Positions 1 through 5,861 of a stretch of DNA of 5,861 bases are shown here, one piece after another. Where the stretch lies: the NCBI GenBank assembly GCA_015486815.1, contig WFQY01000497.1, positions 1 to 5,861 of the forward strand, written 5' to 3'. A model generated the notes under the pieces. It made no database searches. It worked only from the letters and a program-made list of their open reading frames with translations, and had not been told where the DNA came from. This DNA is from Phycisphaerae bacterium. GTDB taxonomy: Bacteria; Planctomycetota; Phycisphaerae; JAAYCJ01. Position 1 is the stretch's first letter, and each line of letters opens with the position of its first letter. The position numbers and the translations under genes are program-made.

Positions 1-15
1 AATTCAGCTTGCAAT

Positions 16-20
16 AGAGG
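16..20 (+). promoter_or_regulatory. Ribosome binding site of the giant gene
   Basis: AGAGG lies nine bases before the ATG at 30, a normal Shine-Dalgarno core and spacing. It supports ATG 30 as the start, and the predicted protein then begins with a Lys-rich tip followed directly by a membrane helix. All three forward frames close near this point: TAG at 15-17, TGA at 23-25, and TGA at 31-33 overlapping the ATG. An upstream gene could therefore end in any of them and be translationally coupled, but with so few bases I cannot choose. No promoter is visible in the leader. Confidence 0.7.
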
Positions 21-29
21 TTTGAAAAT

Positions 30-3000
30 ATGACTAAACAAGCAAAGAAAACAGTTGTCAAAGACGACAAGGGAAACAAAGTTCTGTTAATAGGTGCGGC
101 AATAGGAATAGCTGTGGTTATAGTCCTTATCGTACTTGCCAGCGGAGGTAAAAAGACAAACACAAATTCCTCGACCCCGTCAGCAGCCCGACCGCAACCT
201 GTTAATAGACGCTCTTCACGCAGAATGGGAGCAAATCAGCCTCAACAGAGACCAAGCGGTCAAACACCTTTGAAAACGGTTTCCATAAAACGCCCTGAAA
301 CTCCCGAATATATCGGTGATATATTCAACAATATACGTGAATATTTCACCCGATATGACGAATTTGTACCCGAAGGTAAATGGTCGGAATGTGCAAGTTG
401 GGCGTGGAAGAAGGGATTGTTTGTCGAGGCATACCGTTGCGCAACAGCAAGCGAGTCGAAAGTTTTTCGGAAACGGCTTTACAGGAGTATCATTCTGATA
501 AGAAGCCAACAGAACAATTATCTGCTGACCACTCAGGCTGAATTCGAAAAAAATTATACCGTTGCTCCGACGAGTTTTACTCAGAGCTATCAAACTCTCG
601 CAAATGAGCTTGACAATATGCAGCAGGGAAGCGGCATTGCCTATCAGACGAGGCTTGCGGATTTACTCATCAGAGTTGATACCGCTCACGGAAGGGAACT
701 CTTCAACGAAAACATAAAAAACCCCGAATTTTACAACGTGTTGATGCGTGAGCTTAGCAGAATATTTTTATTGCGGTTTAGCGAGGGGAATATTTTTCAA
801 GCTAAGTGGTATGATTCCGAGCCTATGAACCTTTGGGTGATTAGGCAGCTTATAAAGATGGATGTAAGTAAACTATCGCCTAAGCCCAAAAGTGAAAAAG
901 GAGCGAAAAAAGGAAAGAAAAAATCGAGACGCCGAAAAAGACGACGTACGGGTCCGCCGGGTATGGGAGGTCCTGAAATGATGGGTCCGCCGATGGGTGG
1001 CCCGGGGATGATGGGCCCGCCCGGTATGCCCGGTATGCCGGGGATGCCCGGAATGGGGCCGAGGCGAAGAGGGAAAGCGGGACTATCACTATCCGGAGCG
1101 CAAAAGCAAATATACGATCATCGGGTATTGCTTTTGAAATTACTGTCTCGACGTGGCGGGTTGGTAAGTGCGTATCTTATGGGTGAGCTTTTGAAATCGG
1201 ACAAAGAAGGACTGATAGCGAAGGGCATATTGAGTGGCGATATTTCGCAGGGAGTATTTTTGCGATATACCGGAATATATGCGGAGGCTTTGATTGCGCC
1301 GTTGAGTAAAGCGTTGAATGAGACTAAAGACTCGCAGGAGCAATGGAATATACTCGCATCGATACTTGCGAATATGCATAACGACCGTGCTGCGTATTCG
1401 GTATTTGCGTCAGCTAAAGCAAATACGATGAAGCTGCAATCCGATGTTGTTCTCGCACTTGGTGCCGGTGGTAGGAAATATACACTCGGAGTGCTGAAAG
1501 AGTTTGTCGAATCGAAGCAGGTAGAAGGCTGCCCTATAGAGACACTTTTTACTTTATGGACACGTCCCGATGTAAGTTCATACGAAAATCTCTGGGATTG
1601 GATTGGTGGCTGGATACCAGCTATATCGGTTAAGTCAGCAGGCGGTAAGACAAGCCAACGGGGGCAAATGGTCGGTCAACCGAACGGCCCGACGGCGATG
1701 CCCGGGGGCCCATCAGCGCCCGGTATGCCCGGAGAGATGATGCCACCTGGCCCGGAAATGGGCAGAGGTATGATGCCACGCAGAAATAGGCGAGGTAGAA
1801 TTGCAAAAAGACACAGAGCGGGAAAATTGCAAAACAAACAGCCGAATATTCCCGATAGGGGTTGGCCTGTGAAGATGAAATTTGTCAAACTCGTCGATAG
1901 GGATTCTGCGCTATCATTTTTGGAAGACATAGGCAAAATTAAAATACCCAAAGAAAAGAAAGAAAATAAACCCAAAGCCAGCGGCAGAAGGCGGAGAAGA
2001 TATAATAGAAATTCTCGACACAATGCTGAGATGGAAAATCCGTCGGAGCTTCTCATTCGTGCGAAAAAGTCAGCGGTCAGATGTCTGGTTAACGTAGCAT
2101 TGCCCCGGCATTTGAGTTATTTCCGTAGTATGATAGACGATGAAAACACCGGTGGGTTGGCAAGGCTTGGTCTTTGTGTACTCGACGATAAAGCCAGTGC
2201 GGATAAATTGCTCGAACATTTCTGGACACATCAATTTGAGCTTGCCGATTTTCTCGAGCAGGTCAAGAAATCCAAAAACACAAACCAATCGCAGATAGTA
2301 ACTGATGTCAAGGTAGCAGCGGGTAGGCTTTCGGTGCCACTCAACGAGAATGGCTTTACGCAATGTGGTATAAGTGCGCGGACAGCATTGATATATTTCG
2401 ATTATAAACCAGCGGGAAAGGCTTTTCTTTCGGCACTGGGAGAATTTATCACTCATAAAGACCCATTCGACGAACCTGCACGTATAGCGGGGGCTGTCTG
2501 CCAGATGATAGAGGCGATAGGGAATTGGAATGTACCCGATAGTACACAAACATTGGCGGATTTGATAGCTTCTGTCGGTGATTTCGGATTGCGTGGTACA
2601 AGCAGGCGTTACAGCAACAGCAGAGGGGTTGGTAAGGAAAATCCGCTTGCGAGAGCTGTCCGTATCAAAGCTCTTGAGGTGCTTGGTCGGATAGGCGACA
2701 AGGATGCACTGAATATAATAGTTCAGCTTGCTACTTTTCAGCAGGAAGATGTGTATTTGCAAGCAGCGGCGCGAATTGCATTGGCCAAAAGAGGAGTTGA
2801 TGAGTCGGCGGGGTTGTTTTTGGATATGCTTGATCCTGCAAAGGAAAAAACCAGACGAGTCGGAAGACATGGTAATATATCGAAATTCATATCGGAAATA
2901 GATCCAAACTTAAAAAGCGAAGAAGATGTAGCATTGCTTGGTCTAAGCAGGCTGAATCGTCTTGATGCCCTTTCTTTGCCTCGAGCAATCGAATTGATAG

Positions 3001-5054
3001 GTAAAATCGGAAAATCTCAACGTGCAATTCGTTCAAAATCGGGTGGTAAGAGCCTGCAGGAACGATATGTTTTGAGTTTGATTTCCATAGGCCAGGGAGA
3101 AATACTCAGCAAATTAGCGGATTTGATAGCTCAGCCATCCGCAAGATCCGCTTATGGCAGAAATGCCCCCGAAGTATATTACTGGAACAATCAGACCGGT
3201 CAAAACAGGGATAAAGCATTTCTGTATATGATCCAAACCCTTGAGGGCAAAAAACAATTCGATGACCCTGATGCTGTCGTAAAGTTTGTCAAAGCGATAC
3301 TCAAACGCGAACAGGAGATGCTTAAACCTGACGAGCAGACTCTTGAGAAATGGGAGCCTAAAAACAGTTTGGTCAAATTCGAAAGGCGATTGCTCGGTAG
3401 GTCGATATCGCAGGAAAATATTATGAAAACGAGTATGGAAATGCCTGTTATGGGTGGAGGCAGAATGCCTGAAATTCCACAATTGTTGAAAGGTAGAAGG
3501 GCAACCGGAGCGAATATCGGAGGAATGATTTCGCCGAAGCAAACCAAACAGAAAATTTCCATTTTGAATATCCCGTTTCCAACTACGAGTAAAAAAGGAT
3601 ATACGCAGTTGGCGGTAGAGGCGGGTTTGGAGTTGGTTGCGCAGCTGCCTAATGCACAACAATATCTGCAAGACTTCGGAGCATTTGCGTTGTACAAATA
3701 TCAAGCTAATTTTGTTTTCTATAAGAAGGGCTTTAATAATGCACAAAACAATTTGGTAAGCATACTCGCCAATCCAGGCAGAGGTAAGTTGCAAAAGTAT
3801 TTCGAGTTCTTAGCGATAAATCAACTTAAAGAAACAGAATCGCCCGAGCTTATCGGGCTTTTCGGGCAAGCGGCACAACAATCGTCCGATTCGGATGTAG
3901 TCTGTAAGCTTATAGATAGTGCGATGTATATCACGGTAAAGTTATTCGAAAAGCAGCTATTGGGAGAGACATCCGTACTTAGCAATAAGGATAAGATTTC
4001 GCCCGTTGCTTCGAAATGGCAGGGAGTGGTCAGCTCGACACATTATGACGATCTTTCTTGCAATCCGCTGGTAATTGTGTTGTCCGGATTGCAGATATAT
4101 ACACCTGCGATCGGATGGATCGATAGTGTGCTGGTAAATCAGTGCCAAAATAGCATTCCTGTTTCCGAACAAGCGGTAATGAATAGCGTAATTATCCTGC
4201 GCAAGCTCAATCCTGTCGGTAATCAGGATTTATTGAAACTTTATCTTGATATACTGTCTTGTAAAGTAAAACCCGAACAGAAGAATGTCAAAGCAAGAGA
4301 AGCTGCGCCAGCCGGTACTAATATGAGGGGTATGGGTGGCAGATCTCGTAGAGCTCGACGACCGAGGAAGCTTGGCTCGGGTATGTCGGGAAGAAGAACA
4401 CAAATCGAGAGAAGAAAGCCCGAAGTACTTTTTGCTTATAATGCGGTCTGTCCGATGGTAATACAAGCTATCGGAGCGATGAGTTCGGTGGATACGCTTA
4501 GCATTCTTAAAAAACTCGCTTCGGATCGTCCCGATATGCTTGGTGTTATTGCGACGGAAATTTACAAAAAAGACATAAAGCTTGGCAAAACGATGATGCG
4601 GAACGTCATAACTTTAAGTTCGAGAGACCCGAGTCTTGCGGGGCAGGTACCGGTAATCATCGGATTTCTTATGCAGCATCCGAGCCCGTTTAGTTACGAA
4701 GCATTAGTAATGAGTATAATCAAAGGCGATAGTAATTCCGCAAGGTTCTGCCTCGAGTTATTGGAAAAGCAAATATCGGAAAAGACGTTACCGAAACAGC
4801 TTGACGTACCTGTAATGCTAAGATCAACACTTCAAGGTCTTGCAGCGAAGTTGCGAACAGATAGAAACGCCGATCGCTTACTAGATCAGGCAATAAAGAT
4901 AGCGAAACAGCTCCATAATCCCGAACTTAACAAAGTAATTGCAAACATAGAGAAATACAGAGAAAAATTAAAAAGGATATCCGGACGAGGTAAGGGACAA
5001 AGAGGTAAGGGACAAAGACGCAGAACTCCGAGTCGCGGACGAAGAAGACGATAG
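30..5054 (+). CDS. Giant membrane-anchored HEAT-like solenoid protein with GPM/Arg-rich inserts (unknown function)
   Basis: I do not recognise this 1674-residue protein as a named family. Seen: a Lys-rich tip (1-17), one hydrophobic helix (about 18-38) with no lipobox Cys and no clear signal-peptidase site, and a Pro/Gln/Ser/Arg linker (39-90). Helix-rich blocks follow at about 91-284, 350-537, 666-1131, 1176-1411 and 1465-1650. Disordered inserts separate them: 285-349 (polybasic, then Gly/Pro/Met, then RRRGK), 538-600 (Gly/Pro/Met then basic), 636-665 (Lys/Arg), 1132-1175 (Met/Gly) and 1412-1464 (Arg/Gly/Met). The C-terminal tail 1652-1674 is nearly all Arg, Gly, Lys and Gln. The clearest HEAT-like repeats are at about 870-935, with alternating helices such as ARAVRIKALEVLGRIGD. 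Residues 118-134 (W118, C121, G129-L130, E133-A134) resemble a segment common in planctomycete proteins. No catalytic motif is visible. Inferred role: an anchored scaffold whose basic arms bind an anionic partner. Confidence is high for the gene and low for any function. The reading frame is intact throughout, with no sign of frameshift. Confidence 0.93.
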   Translation: MTKQAKKTVVKDDKGNKVLLIGAAIGIAVVIVLIVLASGGKKTNTNSSTPSAARPQPVNRRSSRRMGANQPQQRPSGQTPLKTVSIKRPETPEYIGDIFNNIREYFTRYDEFVPEGKWSECASWAWKKGLFVEAYRCATASESKVFRKRLYRSIILIRSQQNNYLLTTQAEFEKNYTVAPTSFTQSYQTLANELDNMQQGSGIAYQTRLADLLIRVDTAHGRELFNENIKNPEFYNVLMRELSRIFLLRFSEGNIFQAKWYDSEPMNLWVIRQLIKMDVSKLSPKPKSEKGAKKGKKKSRRRKRRRTGPPGMGGPEMMGPPMGGPGMMGPPGMPGMPGMPGMGPRRRGKAGLSLSGAQKQIYDHRVLLLKLLSRRGGLVSAYLMGELLKSDKEGLIAKGILSGDISQGVFLRYTGIYAEALIAPLSKALNETKDSQEQWNILASILANMHNDRAAYSVFASAKANTMKLQSDVVLALGAGGRKYTLGVLKEFVESKQVEGCPIETLFTLWTRPDVSSYENLWDWIGGWIPAISVKSAGGKTSQRGQMVGQPNGPTAMPGGPSAPGMPGEMMPPGPEMGRGMMPRRNRRGRIAKRHRAGKLQNKQPNIPDRGWPVKMKFVKLVDRDSALSFLEDIGKIKIPKEKKENKPKASGRRRRRYNRNSRHNAEMENPSELLIRAKKSAVRCLVNVALPRHLSYFRSMIDDENTGGLARLGLCVLDDKASADKLLEHFWTHQFELADFLEQVKKSKNTNQSQIVTDVKVAAGRLSVPLNENGFTQCGISARTALIYFDYKPAGKAFLSALGEFITHKDPFDEPARIAGAVCQMIEAIGNWNVPDSTQTLADLIASVGDFGLRGTSRRYSNSRGVGKENPLARAVRIKALEVLGRIGDKDALNIIVQLATFQQEDVYLQAAARIALAKRGVDESAGLFLDMLDPAKEKTRRVGRHGNISKFISEIDPNLKSEEDVALLGLSRLNRLDALSLPRAIELIGKIGKSQRAIRSKSGGKSLQERYVLSLISIGQGEILSKLADLIAQPSARSAYGRNAPEVYYWNNQTGQNRDKAFLYMIQTLEGKKQFDDPDAVVKFVKAILKREQEMLKPDEQTLEKWEPKNSLVKFERRLLGRSISQENIMKTSMEMPVMGGGRMPEIPQLLKGRRATGANIGGMISPKQTKQKISILNIPFPTTSKKGYTQLAVEAGLELVAQLPNAQQYLQDFGAFALYKYQANFVFYKKGFNNAQNNLVSILANPGRGKLQKYFEFLAINQLKETESPELIGLFGQAAQQSSDSDVVCKLIDSAMYITVKLFEKQLLGETSVLSNKDKISPVASKWQGVVSSTHYDDLSCNPLVIVLSGLQIYTPAIGWIDSVLVNQCQNSIPVSEQAVMNSVIILRKLNPVGNQDLLKLYLDILSCKVKPEQKNVKAREAAPAGTNMRGMGGRSRRARRPRKLGSGMSGRRTQIERRKPEVLFAYNAVCPMVIQAIGAMSSVDTLSILKKLASDRPDMLGVIATEIYKKDIKLGKTMMRNVITLSSRDPSLAGQVPVIIGFLMQHPSPFSYEALVMSIIKGDSNSARFCLELLEKQISEKTLPKQLDVPVMLRSTLQGLAAKLRTDRNADRLLDQAIKIAKQLHNPELNKVIANIEKYREKLKRISGRGKGQRGKGQRRRTPSRGRRRR
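306..326. other. Perfect 9-base inverted repeat inside the giant gene
   Basis: GAATATATC (306-314) and GATATATTC (318-326) are exact reverse complements separated by GGT. On the DNA this is an operator-like dyad about 280 bases inside the coding region; in RNA it is an AT-rich hairpin. It encodes residues around EYIGDIF. With AT-rich arms, a match of this length can arise by chance in a window this size, so a function is not established. Confidence 0.35.
951..1061 (+). other. First Gly/Pro/Met-rich tract in the giant protein
   Basis: Residues 308-344 are almost only Gly, Pro and Met, with ten Met in 37 positions. Pro-Gly-Met triplets occur near the end. A polybasic stretch (about 290-306) lies just before it and RRRGK (345-349) just after. 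The composition predicts an extended, disordered segment. Similar tracts are common in planctomycete proteins. The DNA here is much richer in G and C than its surroundings, as expected for Gly and Pro codons, so it does not by itself indicate transfer. Confidence 0.8.
1020..1055 (+). repeat. In-frame 9-base tandem repeat (four copies, Pro-Gly-Met)
   Basis: Four consecutive units encode Pro-Gly-Met (residues 331-342): CCCGGTATG twice, then CCGGGGATG and CCCGGAATG. The first two copies are identical and the last two differ only at synonymous third positions. This suggests expansion by slippage followed by drift under selection to keep the peptide. Because the unit is a multiple of three, copy-number change would leave the reading frame intact. 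Confidence 0.8.
1662..1778 (+). other. Second Gly/Pro/Met-rich tract in the giant protein
   Basis: Residues 545-583 contain eight Met in 39 positions, mixed with Gly and Pro. They are followed by a basic stretch (584-599, with RRNRRGR and KRHR). The order of Gly/Pro/Met and then Arg-rich repeats the design of the tract at 951-1061. The nucleotide sequences are not obvious copies of each other, so the resemblance is compositional rather than a recent duplication. Confidence 0.75.
3842..3862 (+). other. Terminator-like hairpin inside the giant gene
   Basis: GCCCGA (3842-3847) pairs perfectly with TCGGGC (3853-3858) across a five-base loop and is followed directly by TTTT (3859-3862). This is the layout of an intrinsic terminator, but the stem has only six pairs and the T run is short and followed by CGGGC, so it is probably weak. 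In coding terms it reads through SPELIGLF. During active translation, ribosomes would normally prevent it from folding. Confidence 0.3.
4987..5016 (+). repeat. Perfect 15-base tandem duplication in the Arg-rich tail
   Basis: The 15-base unit GAGGTAAGGGACAAA occurs twice head to tail with no mismatch, giving RGKGQ-RGKGQ at residues 1653-1662 near the end of the giant protein. Identity at every third position points to a recent in-frame duplication. It lengthens an already basic tail that ends RRRTPSRGRRRR, so growth of this tail appears to be tolerated or favoured. Confidence 0.85.
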
Positions 5055-5088
5055 AATAGATCTGTATGCGTAATCACACTATTAAGAA

Positions 5089-5191
5089 TAAGTCTTTAGC
5101 TGTTAGTCCGTAGCTATTAGCTAAGAGGAAAGATGTTGGCTCTTAGTCCATAGTCATTGGCTAAAAGCCAAAAGCTAAAGGCTAAATGCTG
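5089..5191. repeat. Degenerate heptanucleotide tandem repeat tract between convergent genes
   Basis: Thirteen seven-base units can be read. Block one (5089-5123): TAAGTCT, TTAGCTG, TTAGTCC, GTAGCTA, TTAGCTA. After a 12-base spacer (5124-5135), block two (5136-5191): TTGGCTC, TTAGTCC, ATAGTCA, TTGGCTA, AAAGCCA, AAAGCTA, AAGGCTA, AATGCTG. Position 4 is G in all units, positions 5 and 6 are pyrimidines in all, and position 3 is a purine in 12 of 13. The rough consensus is TTAGCTA. A higher-order copy is also visible: 5097-5127 and 5137-5167 match at 24 of 31 positions with a 40-base offset. The tract fills most of the 142-base gap. It resembles in style the heptanucleotide STRR repeats known from cyanobacteria; whether it is related to any named family cannot be judged here. 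Confidence 0.75.
5157..5171. other. Small hairpin in the intergenic heptad tract
   Basis: TTGGCT (5157-5162) and AGCCAA (5166-5171) are perfect inverted arms around AAA. The hairpin arises where the heptads switch from TTGGCTA to AAAGCCA. It lies 25 bases beyond the queC stop and about 100 beyond the stop of the giant gene, a plausible place for transcription to end. Neither strand has a T run after it, so I do not call it an intrinsic terminator. It may instead protect 3' ends or be a by-product of the repeat. Confidence 0.35.
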
Positions 5192-5196
5192 CTATC

Positions 5197-5861
5197 TTAA
5201 CATACGTATTTTATGGGGTCTTCGATGCCTACTTCTTTGAATGCATTTCTGCGCAAAATGCACGAATCGCACTTTCCACACGCAAGATTTCCATTCTGAG
5301 GGTTATAACACGACCACGTAATGGAATAATCTACACCAAGCTTAAGTCCCAATCTGATGATTTCCGGTTTGGACAGATTTATCAAAGGAGAATGGATTGT
5401 GATTTTTTTTCCTTCTGCTCCGAGTTTTGTGCCGAGATTGGCGAGTTTCTCGAAAGCATTTATATATTCAGGCCGACAGTCGGGATATCCGGAAAAATCT
5501 ATCGCATTCGCACCGATGAAAATATCGCAAGATTCCGTTTGCTCAGCGTACGCTAATGCCATCGAAAGAAAGACCGTGTTTCTTGCGGGAACATACGTAG
5601 GGGGAATGTCTTTCGATATTTCGCAAAGATTTCTGTTTTCCGGAATGTTTTCTTTATCCGTAAGAGCGGAGCCTAAAAATAGCTTTTTATCGAGACGAAT
5701 AATTTTATGTCTTCGTCCGAGACGATAATATTTTGCCACTGTTTTTGAATGTTCGATTTCGAGCTTATGCCTTTGTCCATACACAAAAGTAAGGGCATAA
5801 CATTTAAATCCTTTGTCAATAGCATAAGCAAGCGTGGTAGTGGAATCGAGTCCGCCACTTA
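5197..5861 (-). CDS. queC: 7-cyano-7-deazaguanine (preQ0) synthase QueC, N-terminus cut by window edge
   Basis: QueC is a cytoplasmic ATP-dependent enzyme that converts 7-carboxy-7-deazaguanine and ammonia to preQ0, the precursor of the tRNA base queuosine. The visible 220 residues begin at the P-loop SGGLDSTT (codons from 5859 downward), where ATP is bound. They continue through YGQRHKLE, the conserved VPARNTVFLSMALAYAE block, and the signature DFSGYPDCRPEYI. The zinc site is complete: Cys in WSCYN (codon 5308-5310) and three Cys in CGKCDSC (5278-5280, 5269-5271, 5260-5262). The family is usually about 220-230 residues, so only roughly ten N-terminal residues are missing beyond 5861. The ATG at 5784 is internal (Met inside the aligned protein would remove the P-loop) and should not be used as the start. 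The gene ends in TAA and converges on the giant gene. Its promoter and any preQ1 riboswitch would lie outside the window. Confidence 0.96.
   Translation of the reverse strand, partial: SGGLDSTTTLAYAIDKGFKCYALTFVYGQRHKLEIEHSKTVAKYYRLGRRHKIIRLDKKLFLGSALTDKENIPENRNLCEISKDIPPTYVPARNTVFLSMALAYAEQTESCDIFIGANAIDFSGYPDCRPEYINAFEKLANLGTKLGAEGKKITIHSPLINLSKPEIIRLGLKLGVDYSITWSCYNPQNGNLACGKCDSCILRRNAFKEVGIEDPIKYVC

Noticed and set aside
1..5. AATTC at the left edge as an EcoRI cloning boundary
   Set aside because: An uncut GAATTC is present at 540-545 and the right edge shows no matching site, so the edge is best taken as coincidence.
903..926. Slippery A runs in the polybasic stretch, as a programmed frameshift site
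   Set aside because: AAAAAAG begins at 906 on a codon boundary, which is the wrong phase for a -1 slippery heptamer, and the zero frame stays open to 5054.
2070..2870. A 266-codon minus-strand open frame inside the giant gene
   Set aside because: The plus-strand frame here encodes coherent HEAT-like helices; the minus-strand product is rich in Cys, Arg and Tyr with no domain logic. The same applies to the minus-strand frames at 3114-3794 and 3200-3697.
5133..5153. AGAGG followed by ATG and a six-codon frame (MLALSP) within the repeat tract
   Set aside because: The spacing is plausible, but the frame is tiny, lies in degenerate repeats and ends at once; there is nothing to support translation. 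The 15-codon frame at 5066-5113 was rejected too, having no ribosome site.
5089..5191. CRISPR array
   Set aside because: The repeats are seven bases long, degenerate and contiguous, with no unique spacers of regular length.
5357..5728. A 123-codon open frame on the plus strand opposite queC
   Set aside because: It lies wholly antisense to a clearly conserved QueC reading frame, has no recognisable domain, and its codons are explained by the queC coding constraint.
5673..5858. Minus-strand open frame overlapping the start of queC, suggesting a frameshifted queC
   Set aside because: The correct queC frame continues without interruption from the stop at 5197 to the window edge and includes SGGLDSTT, so no frameshift is needed.

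Overview
The window looks like bacterial chromosome of moderate G+C content and holds two genes in convergent orientation. A very large plus-strand gene (30-5054) encodes a 1674-residue membrane-anchored protein. A minus-strand gene (5197 to beyond the right edge) encodes QueC, the preQ0 synthase of queuosine biosynthesis. Three features of the large protein suggest a planctomycete-like organism, possibly in or near the Phycisphaerae: Gly/Pro/Met-rich tracts, a W-x(2)-C-A-x(3)-W-x(2)-G-L-x(2)-E-A segment like those in many planctomycete proteins, and long HEAT-like solenoids behind an N-terminal anchor. This placement is an inference from style, not from a marker gene.

Layout: 1-29 is a short leader with an AGAGG ribosome binding site. 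30-5054 is the giant gene. Its product has one N-terminal transmembrane helix, then blocks of predicted alpha-helical repeats separated by five disordered inserts rich in Arg/Lys and Gly/Pro/Met, and ends in an Arg-rich tail. I do not recognise it as a named family. 5055-5196 is the 142-base intergenic region between the two converging genes. Most of it is a degenerate heptanucleotide repeat tract of 13 units, each fitting N-N-N-G-Y-Y-N, in two blocks. 5197-5861 is queC, missing only its first few codons at the window edge; the P-loop and all four zinc-ligand cysteines are visible.

There is no evidence that the two genes work together. They converge, and the repeat tract lies exactly where both transcripts should end, although no canonical Rho-independent terminator is visible. 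The items most worth a second look are the modular giant protein and the heptad tract. Smaller items are short in-frame repeat expansions in the giant gene and two hairpins inside it.
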